A DNA stretch of 64,000 bases, from the NCBI RefSeq assembly GCF_040371945.1, contig NZ_BAABWS010000002.1, positions 62,001-126,000 of the forward strand, given 5' to 3'. Below are positions 58,406 through 64,000 of this stretch, in pieces (position 1 is the stretch's first letter; the number at the start of each line of letters is the position of its first letter). Origin of the DNA: Litorivita sp040371945. GTDB lineage: Bacteria; Pseudomonadota; Alphaproteobacteria; Rhodobacterales; Rhodobacteraceae. A program made the position numbers and the translations under genes. The notes beneath the pieces are model-generated. The model was given only the letters and a program-made list of their open reading frames with translations. It did not search any database and was not told where the DNA came from.

Positions 58406-59926
58406 TCATTTCTTCTTTCCGAAACCGGACAGGCCACCGGGCAATCCCATGCCGCCGCCCAGACCGCCCATGCCGCCCAAACCGCCAGGCAATTTGCCGC
58501 CCATCGCCTTGGCCGCCGCTTCAAGCTGCGCAGGGTCCATCGAGGCGGGGTCCATCCCCGCAGGCATGCCGCCGCCCTTGCCGAACATGCCTTTCATCGC
58601 CTGTTTGAGCATGCCGCCTTTGCCCATTTTGCCCATCTTTTTCATCATGTCGCCCATCTGGCGCTGCATTTTGAGAAGCTTGTTAAGCTCCGACACTTCG
58701 AGGCCCGCGCCCTTGGCGATGCGCTTTTTGCGGCTGGCTTGCAAAAGCTGCGGATTGGCGCGCTCTTTCTTGGTCATGGATTGGATCAAGGCGATCTGGC
58801 GCTTCAGAACCTTGTCGTCAAAACCGGCCTCTTGCACCTGTTTGGCCATTTTCCCCATGCCGGGCATCATGCCCATCACGCCTTCCATGCCGCCCATCTT
58901 GATCATCTGTTCAAGCTGCATTTTGAGGTCGTTCATGTTGAACTGACCCTTCTGGAAGCGCTTCATCATGCGCTCGGCCTGTTCGGCCTCCAGCGTGTCT
59001 TGGGCCTTTTCCACAAGGGCAACGATATCGCCCATGCCCAAAATACGGCCCGCAACGCGTTCCGGCTCGAAGGTCTCCAGCGCGTCCATTTTCTCGCCCA
59101 GACCGACAAAGCGGATGGGTTTGCCCGTCACGGCGCGCATCGACAGGGCCGCGCCGCCGCGCCCGTCGCCGTCCATACGGGTCAGCACCACGCCGGAGAT
59201 GCCGATTTTGGCGTCAAACTCTTCGGCCACTTCGACGGCGACCTGACCGGTCAAACCATCGACGACCAAAAGCGTCTCGCGCGGGTTCACCGCGTCGCGC
59301 ACATCCTCGACCTCTTGCATGAGCACTTCGTCGATCTGCAAACGGCCCGCCGTATCGAGCATATAGACGTCATAGCCGCCCATCATCGCCTGTTGCTTGG
59401 CGCGTTTGGCGATGTCCACGGGCTTTTGCCCCGCCACGATCGGCAAGGTGTCGACGCCGATTTGCGTGCCAAGGATCGCCAATTGCTCCATCGCCGCAGG
59501 GCGGTAGATATCGAGCGAGGCCATCAGGACCTTTTTGCCCTCGCGCTCTTTCAAACGCTTGGCAAGCTTGCCGGTGGTGGTGGTTTTACCGCCGCCCTGC
59601 AGACCGACCATCAGGATCGGCGCAGGCGGGTTGTCGATTTTGAGGCTGCCGGGGTCTTCGGCGCCGGTCAGCACATGCACCAATTCGTCATGCACGATCT
59701 TGACGACCTGCTGGCCCGGTGTGACCGATTTGGTGACCGCTTGGCCGGTGGCCTTCTCTTGGACCGCTTTGACAAATTCGCGCGCCACGGGCAGCGAGAC
59801 GTCGGCCTCAAGCAAGGCGACGCGCACTTCGCGCAGGGCGGTTTTGACATCCTCGTCGGACAGCGCCCCTTGTTTCGTGAGCCGGTCAAAGACGCCGCCA
59901 AGACGTTCGGAAAGATTTTCAAACAT
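58406..59926 (-). CDS. ffh: Signal recognition particle protein
   Basis: A 506-residue SRP54 GTPase that binds signal sequences and delivers ribosomes to FtsY at the inner membrane. FENLSERLGGVFDRLTKQGALSDEDV (N domain), GLQGGGKTTTTGKLAKRL, DIYRPAAMEQL, DTAGRLQIDEVLMQEV and LTRMDGDGRGGAALSMRAVTGKPIRFVGLGEK (G domain) lead to a methionine-rich M domain with a long G/M-rich tail. GGGAGGCCGACAGGC precedes the ATG at 59926. First gene of the expanded translation group. Confidence 0.97.
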   Translation of the reverse strand: MFENLSERLGGVFDRLTKQGALSDEDVKTALREVRVALLEADVSLPVAREFVKAVQEKATGQAVTKSVTPGQQVVKIVHDELVHVLTGAEDPGSLKIDNPPAPILMVGLQGGGKTTTTGKLAKRLKEREGKKVLMASLDIYRPAAMEQLAILGTQIGVDTLPIVAGQKPVDIAKRAKQQAMMGGYDVYMLDTAGRLQIDEVLMQEVEDVRDAVNPRETLLVVDGLTGQVAVEVAEEFDAKIGISGVVLTRMDGDGRGGAALSMRAVTGKPIRFVGLGEKMDALETFEPERVAGRILGMGDIVALVEKAQDTLEAEQAERMMKRFQKGQFNMNDLKMQLEQMIKMGGMEGVMGMMPGMGKMAKQVQEAGFDDKVLKRQIALIQSMTKKERANPQLLQASRKKRIAKGAGLEVSELNKLLKMQRQMGDMMKKMGKMGKGGMLKQAMKGMFGKGGGMPAGMDPASMDPAQLEAAAKAMGGKLPGGLGGMGGLGGGMGLPGGLSGFGKKK

Positions 59927-60055
59927 GCCTGTCGGCCTCCCGAGCCGGTCTGTTCCATCACGTTGCAAGGCCGATATGGGGCCGCGCGGTTCATTTCCAA
60001 ACCCCTCGCGGGGCAAATCCGAAACGCCCGAAGAGGGGCGCACAAAGCATAAGCG

Positions 60056-60129
60056 CACCAGTGGGCGCAACGCGCTGACTGGTGGCGATCCCGGGAACAT
60101 CCCAAGGGACCGGAAGAGTAAACTTCCGG
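60056..60129 (-). promoter_or_regulatory. Two stem-loops upstream of ffh
   Basis: CACCAGT (60056-60062) pairs with ACTGGTG (60078-60084), with an inner GCGC/GCGC arm, and CCGGAAG (60110-60116) pairs with CTTCCGG (60123-60129) over a 6-base loop. They lie in the 290-base gap before ffh (59927-60216), past the end of the next gene upstream. They could end that gene's transcript or shape the ffh leader. I found no 4.5S RNA here. Confidence 0.45.
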
Positions 60130-60216
60130 GGTATTGCGGCCCAATTACGCGCGCGGGCGGGCCGAGTCAAGGGCTGCGCGGGTTATAAAACAGGGGGATG
60201 ACATCGCAGGCGCGGC

Positions 60217-60969
60217 TCAGCGCGCGGCTTCGGTCTCGGCTTCGGCATCGGTCAATGGCTCGTCGCTGGGGCCGCTTGGCTCGCGCGCAGCCTGCCTCTC
60301 GGACGCCTCGGGCTGCTCTTGCGCCGTGGCGGTCTCTTCAAAGGCAATGCGTTCGTCTTCAAAGGCGGGGCCTTCGGGGGTCATAGGCTCGGCCGTGTGC
60401 TCGCCGTTCTGCTCATCTGCCTGCTCCGCGGGTTGCGCTGCCGTCTGTTCTGCCGACTGCTCTTCTGTCTGCTCAGATGCAGCAGGCGCGCGTTCGCTCA
60501 GATGCGCGCGCCCGATCCATGCGTTGATCCGGTTGATCTGCGCTGCGGCCTTTTTCTCCAGCATCGGGTTCCACAGGCAAAACACATAGCTGCCCGCCGT
60601 CTCGCCGCCGGTCACGGCGAAATGCATGTGGCGCGGGGTGTTCTTGTCGACATAGGGATCAAGGCGAAAGCTTTGCAAATCCTGCAGCGCAAATTCCGCC
60701 ACCTCCAGCCCGCGCCATGTGCGCCGGCTCATCCGCGCCGCGCCGCTGCTGCGGTCCATCACCATTTGCACCCGCTCCAGCGTCAGCAGGCTGCCCGCGC
60801 CAAACCCCGCCGCAACCAGATAGAGCGTCAGTTTGAGCGCGCCCGCATCCTTTGGCAGCACCAGCGCAAAGAGCGCGAAGGCCAAACCGAACAGCGCCAC
60901 AAGCACCGCCCGCGCCACGGGGCGTTTTTCGAGGATCATTTGCTCGGGGGTGTCGCGGGTGATTTTCAT
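60217..60969 (-). CDS. Membrane protein with acidic, Gln/Glu-rich tail
   Basis: A 250-residue protein. Residues ~17-65 hold two membrane helices (ARAVLVALFGLAFALFALVL and LKLTLYLVAAGFGAGSLLTL); ~65-160 is a beta-rich domain (VQMVMDRSSGAARMSRRTWRGLEVAEFALQDLQSFRLDPYV, MHFAVTGGETAGSYVFCLWN). The last ~90 residues are disordered, with repeats of EQTxEQSAEQ type. No family is recognised. It precedes ffh on the same strand by 290 bases. Confidence 0.75.
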   Translation of the reverse strand: MKITRDTPEQMILEKRPVARAVLVALFGLAFALFALVLPKDAGALKLTLYLVAAGFGAGSLLTLERVQMVMDRSSGAARMSRRTWRGLEVAEFALQDLQSFRLDPYVDKNTPRHMHFAVTGGETAGSYVFCLWNPMLEKKAAAQINRINAWIGRAHLSERAPAASEQTEEQSAEQTAAQPAEQADEQNGEHTAEPMTPEGPAFEDERIAFEETATAQEQPEASERQAAREPSGPSDEPLTDAEAETEAAR

Positions 60970-61232
60970 CTCTCGGCTTTGCCTTTTGGCTTAACGGTCT
61001 TGAACTGGAACAGGGCGCGATGCCCGAGGGTGATCGCGCCTGCCATAGCTGCCGCGCGGATTTCGGGCAAGTCCCCAGCCGCAGGCGCGCGCCATTGCGC
61101 GGCGGGGCGTGGCGCTCATGTCATCTGTTCTTGCGCTCCTGAACCAAATTGGCGAAAATGCGCAATAGATGTGTGTTTGTGCACAGGATGATCACGCAAG
61201 GCGGCAACATCCGGCCCCAAGGAGCGACGACA

Positions 61233-62111
61233 ATGGACAATTGGGACGAAATCCGCACCGCCTTTCAGGTCGCGCGCATGGGCACAGTGTCGGGCGCGGC
61301 AGAGGTTTTGGGCGTGCACCACGCGACCGTCATCCGCCATATCGACGCGCTCGAAGGGCGGCTCGGCGTGCGGCTTTTCCAGCGTCACGCGCGCGGCTAT
61401 ACGGCGACCGAAGCGGGGCAGGATCTGCTGCGCGTGGCGCAAACCACCGATGATCAATTCGCCCAGCTGCAAGGCCGCCTGAAAGGCCAAGGCAGCGGCG
61501 TGACCGGCGAATTGGTGGTCACCTCCTTGGGCGGGATGAGCCATATGCTGGTGCCGGTTCTGGCCAAATTCCAAGCCGACCACCCCGGATTGATTGTGCG
61601 CTACCTGACCTCGACGCGGCTGTTCCGGCTCGAATATGGCGAGGCCCATGTGGCGATCCGCGCGGGCACAGCGCCCGATCAACCCGACAATGTGGTGCGC
61701 AAACTCTTTGACCAGCGCTTCGGCCTCTTTGCCGCCAAATCCTATATCGAGGCCAATGGCATGCCCAAGGACGAGACCGACCATAAGGGCCATTCCTATG
61801 TCGGCTATGATGATGCGGACAATCGCGCGCCCTTTGGCAAATGGCTGCGCCGCATCGTGCCCGAGGAGCAAATCATCTTTCGCGCCAGTGACATGCGCGC
61901 GCAAAGCGAGGCAGTTCTTGCGGGGGCGGGGATCGGGTTCTTGCCGCTTTTGCAGGCGCGACAGCAAGGCAACCTCGTGCCCGTCGGGGCGGTTTTGGAC
62001 GAATGGAGCGCGCCGATCTGGGTCGTCACCCATATGGATTTGCACCGCACCGCCAAGGTGCAGGCGTTTTTGGAGGTGCTGCGCCCCGCCGCCAAAGCAT
62101 GGGACGTGTGA
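61233..62111 (+). CDS. LysR-family transcriptional regulator
   Basis: A 292-residue LTTR. EIRTAFQVARMGTVSGAAEVLGVHHATVIRHIDALEGRLGVRLFQRHARGYTATEAGQDLLRVAQ is the winged HTH, with HVHH-type VLGVHHATV replacing the usual LHxSQPAVS. A two-lobe substrate domain follows (GELVVTSLGGMSHML to VLAGAGIGFLPLLQARQ). AAGGAGCGACGACA precedes the ATG. Its end overlaps the EamA transporter gene, so the two are probably one unit. Confidence 0.92.
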   Translation: MDNWDEIRTAFQVARMGTVSGAAEVLGVHHATVIRHIDALEGRLGVRLFQRHARGYTATEAGQDLLRVAQTTDDQFAQLQGRLKGQGSGVTGELVVTSLGGMSHMLVPVLAKFQADHPGLIVRYLTSTRLFRLEYGEAHVAIRAGTAPDQPDNVVRKLFDQRFGLFAAKSYIEANGMPKDETDHKGHSYVGYDDADNRAPFGKWLRRIVPEEQIIFRASDMRAQSEAVLAGAGIGFLPLLQARQQGNLVPVGAVLDEWSAPIWVVTHMDLHRTAKVQAFLEVLRPAAKAWDV

Positions 62112-63031
62112 CGCGGGCCCGCGCTTCGATGATCCCTTTGCTCTCTTCCTTGCCGCTCGGCGCGCTGCGCGGGCATCTCGCGATGCTGCTGTTTTCGGCC
62201 TTGGTCGCGGGCAGCTTTTCCTTTGGCGTCATGGCCGCGCCCCATATCGCGCCTGCGGCGATGAATGCCGCGCGCTTTGCCATTGCAGCCGTTATCGTCG
62301 GGGCGGCGGCCATGGCGACGGGCGGCATCGAGCGCAGCGCCTTTCGCGCGCCGTGGCGCTACGCGGTTTTGGGCGCTATTTTCGGCAGCTATTTCGTGTT
62401 GATGTTCGAAGGGCTAAAGACCGCCCCTGCGGTTTCGGCTTCGGCGGTCTTCACGCTCACGCCTTTGATGGCGGCGGGGTTCGGCTTTGTGCTCTTGCGC
62501 CAGCGCCTGACGCGGCGCATCGCGCTGGCGCTCATGATCGGCGCGGCGGGGGCGGTTTGGGTGATCTTTCGCGGCGATCTGGGCGCCTTGATGCGCCTTG
62601 AGGTCGGGCGCGGCGAGGCGGTGTATTTCGCCGGATGCGCGGCCCATGCGCTCTATACGCCTTTGGTGCGGCTGCTCAATCGCGGCGAGCGACCCGTGGT
62701 CTTTACCTTTGGCACATTGGTCGCGGGCGCAATATTGATCGCGCTCTACGGGCGCAGCGCCATTGCGCAGACCGATTGGGCGGCTTTGCCCGCGATTGTG
62801 TGGGTCACCTTGGCCTATATCGCCGTGATCGCCAGCGCCGCGACCTTTACCTTGTTGCAATATGCCGCGCTGCATCTGCCCAGTTCGAAAGTCATGGCCT
62901 ATACCTACCTGACGCCCTCATGGGTGATCGCTTTGGAGGCCGCATTGGGCCATGGCGTGCCGCCGGTGATCGTGCTGCTTGGCGTGGCGATGACGGTGGC
63001 GGCCTTGATGCTTTTGCTCAAGGAGGAATAG
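62099..63031 (+). CDS. EamA/DMT-family transporter
   Basis: A 310-residue drug/metabolite exporter with about ten membrane helices in two EamA repeats: LFSALVAGSFSFGVMAAPHIAPAAMNAARFAIAAVIV and YAVLGAIFGSYFVLMFEGLKTAPAVSASAVFTLTPLMAAGFGFVLL for the first, FAGCAAHALYTPLVRLLNRG to LMLLLKEE for the second. Start taken at the ATG 62099, overlapping the LysR stop by 13 bases; the next ATG, 62129, is an alternative and neither has a clear ribosome site. Probable target of the LysR. Confidence 0.85.
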   Translation: MGRVTRARASMIPLLSSLPLGALRGHLAMLLFSALVAGSFSFGVMAAPHIAPAAMNAARFAIAAVIVGAAAMATGGIERSAFRAPWRYAVLGAIFGSYFVLMFEGLKTAPAVSASAVFTLTPLMAAGFGFVLLRQRLTRRIALALMIGAAGAVWVIFRGDLGALMRLEVGRGEAVYFAGCAAHALYTPLVRLLNRGERPVVFTFGTLVAGAILIALYGRSAIAQTDWAALPAIVWVTLAYIAVIASAATFTLLQYAALHLPSSKVMAYTYLTPSWVIALEAALGHGVPPVIVLLGVAMTVAALMLLLKEE

Positions 63032-63058
63032 CGCCAAGGCCCGCCCGCGCGCGGCGGA

Positions 63059-63406
63059 TCATTCGGGCTTGGGCGTGTCCAGCTCCACCGCCAAGAACCG
63101 CTCGAATGCGTCGAGGTTCACCGCCTCGAACTGCCCAAACCCCTGCATCCAGACGCTGGCGGCGCGCAGGGCGTCCGGCTCCAGCTTGCACCATTTCACG
63201 CGGCCGCGCTTTTCTTGGCTGATGAATCCCGCACGGGTCAGGATCACCAGATGTTTGGAAATCGCCGCCAAGGACATCTCGAAAGGCTCGGCCACATCGG
63301 TCACCGCCATATCATCCTCAAGCAGCATCGACAGGATCGCCCGCCGCGTCGGATCGGCAAGGGCGGCAAACACCGTATCAAGAGTGGGAGCGGTCGCAGC
63401 AGGCAT
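63059..63406 (-). CDS. ArsR-family (SdpR-like) transcriptional regulator
   Basis: A 115-residue winged-helix repressor: LDTVFAALADPTRRAILSMLLEDDMAVTDVAEPFEMSLAAISKHLVILTRAGFISQEKRGRVKWCKLEPDALRAA. The HTH helix SLAAISKHLVIL is typical; no metal-binding CxC is present, so it belongs to the organic-signal or AHSA1/SRPBCC-linked ArsR type. It is tail to tail with the EamA gene. Twin palindromes lie just before its start. Confidence 0.92.
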   Translation of the reverse strand: MPAATAPTLDTVFAALADPTRRAILSMLLEDDMAVTDVAEPFEMSLAAISKHLVILTRAGFISQEKRGRVKWCKLEPDALRAASVWMQGFGQFEAVNLDAFERFLAVELDTPKPE

Positions 63407-63449
63407 AGGGCGGTCCTATCGCGGCGGCGGCCAAGGCGTCAAGTAATCG

Positions 63450-63492
63450 TCAACCATCTGGTTGAACAAGCAATCGTCAACCAGATGGTTGA
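63450..63492. promoter_or_regulatory. Twin ArsR operators
   Basis: TCAACCATCTGGTTGA (63450-63465) and TCAACCAGATGGTTGA (63477-63492) are each near-perfect palindromes and are each other's reverse complement, with centres 27 bases apart. AATCGTCAACCA also repeats directly. Such CAACCA/TGGTTG sites fit ArsR dimers. They lie 44-86 bases before the ArsR start, so autorepression is likely; no divergent partner gene begins close by until atpI at 63691. Confidence 0.7.
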
Positions 63493-63630
63493 ATATGGCG
63501 ACATCGGCCAAAGCCGCGCGATCCGCCCCGAGCGGCGCGCGGGCGTGCCCCTCTATCGCGGTTCTGGAGTCAGTCTTTTAGCAAATAAATCAATACATTG
63601 GCGCGGGTGCCTCGGGGCGGGTCGCGGCGC

Positions 63631-63659
63631 TTGACTCTGATCCCCCCCGCCACTAGCAA
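63631..63659 (+). promoter_or_regulatory. Sigma70-like promoter of the ATP synthase F0 operon
   Basis: TTGACT (63631-63636), 17 bases, TAGCAA (63654-63659), 31 bases before the atpI GTG start. A good match to a constitutive promoter at the head of the atp operon. Confidence 0.5.
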
Positions 63660-63690
63660 TGCGCCAACTGTCCAAAGGGGGCAAAACGCC

Positions 63691-64000
63691 GTGACCGATC
63701 CCGACAAAGCTGCACGACTGGCGGCGCTGGAGGCCAAGATCGCAGCAGCGAAGGGCGCGGATACGCCCAAGCCCCACACGGAAGAACACTACTCCCAAGC
63801 GCAACATGCGTGGCGGATGGTAACGGAACTCGTCGCCGGTCTCGGGATCGGCTTCGGCATCGGATACGGGCTGGACGCTCTCTTCGGCACCATGCCGTTG
63901 TTTCTGGTGATCTTTATACTTCTGGGCTTTGCCGCCGGTGTCAAAACCATGATGCGCAGCGCCCAAGAGGTCCAAAGCAAGCAGATGGCCAAGGCCGCTG
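63691..64000 (+). CDS. atpI: ATP synthase protein I (AtpI), partial
   Basis: The first 103 codons of the small membrane protein at the head of F0 operons, thought to help c-ring assembly or Mg2+ handling. The start is GTG at 63691 with AAAGGGGGC before it. The product opens with VTDPDKAARLAALEAKIAAAKG (soluble helix), then HAWRMVTELVAGLGIGFGIGYGLDALFGTMP and LFLVIFILLGFAAGVKTMMR, the two membrane helices of the AtpI/Gene1 family. The gene may run off the right edge; atpB would be expected next. Confidence 0.9.
   Translation, partial: MTDPDKAARLAALEAKIAAAKGADTPKPHTEEHYSQAQHAWRMVTELVAGLGIGFGIGYGLDALFGTMPLFLVIFILLGFAAGVKTMMRSAQEVQSKQMAKAA

Noticed and set aside
59927..60216. Possible 4.5S/SRP RNA gene beside ffh
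   Set aside because: The conserved SRP RNA loop (GGAAG...GCAGCC with GGTCAGG) is not found; only simple stem-loops are present.

Overview
This window reads as a stretch of core chromosome from a GC-rich alphaproteobacterium of the Rhodobacterales (Rhodobacter/Roseobacter type). Pointers to that group are a MipZ division-plane ATPase, a FYDLN-type acidic-tail protein, malyl-CoA lyase of the ethylmalonyl-CoA/C2 assimilation type, a VPLPA-type C-terminal sorting signal, an RTX protein fused to a Hint domain, and the dense use of 4-base ATGA overlaps between genes. I see no phage, insertion sequence, plasmid gene or CRISPR array. The window starts inside a thiolase gene and ends inside atpI.

Layout. 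1-4.8 kb (minus strand): a fatty-acyl-CoA degradation group with two tandem MerR regulators, a ~590-residue acyl-CoA dehydrogenase, a small protein, a glutathione transferase and a thiolase. 4.9-7.2 kb (plus): two hotdog thioesterases and a MATE exporter. 7.2-8.9 kb (minus): DUF952, pyrD and an ArsC/Spx-like reductase, coupled by 4-base overlaps. 9-14.4 kb: a secreted 5'-nucleotidase, a small periplasmic protein that looks like a cupredoxin without its copper ligands, aroQ and the RTX-Hint protein. 14.4-21.1 kb (minus): a housekeeping group of SPOR lipoprotein, DD-carboxypeptidase, tmk, holB, TatD nuclease, metallo-beta-lactamase hydrolase and an AEC carrier. tRNA-Ser(UGA), purU and tamA-tamB follow to 28 kb.

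28-34 kb: an FAH-family hydrolase, then a five-gene group (SDR dehydrogenase, crotonase, MarR regulator, feruloyl-CoA synthase, amidohydrolase). It matches the CoA-dependent beta-oxidative deacetylation route for ferulate and p-coumarate, with a palindromic operator over its promoter. 34-41.5 kb: VPLPA protein, tRNA-Ala(GGC), a metallopeptidase, a GntR regulator, accA, a racemase-like/LysE/Lrp module, a lytic transglycosylase and mcl1. 41.7-44.7 kb: dgcN-dgcA plus a D-amino-acid transaminase, a D-glutamate/D-amino-acid use module. 44.8-50.9 kb: small metabolic genes, pyruvate kinase, an HpcH/HpaI aldolase, mipZ and a nitroreductase.

51-60 kb (minus): an enlarged version of the ffh-rpsP-rimM-trmD-rplS translation group, with three tandem paralogous GNAT acetyltransferases, a chorismate mutase, bluB, a 47-residue membrane protein and a sulfotransferase-like gene set between the standard members, and rpmE at the end. 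60-64 kb: a membrane protein with an acidic tail, a LysR regulator, an EamA exporter, an ArsR regulator with twin operators, and the start of the ATP synthase operon.

Nothing here amounts to a clearly new defence, mobile or biosynthetic system. The points most worth following up are the 19-bp dispersed repeat (three copies), the 11-bp tandem repeats before the glutathione transferase, the GNAT triplet, the D-glutamate and hydroxycinnamate modules with their candidate operators, and the degenerate cupredoxin.
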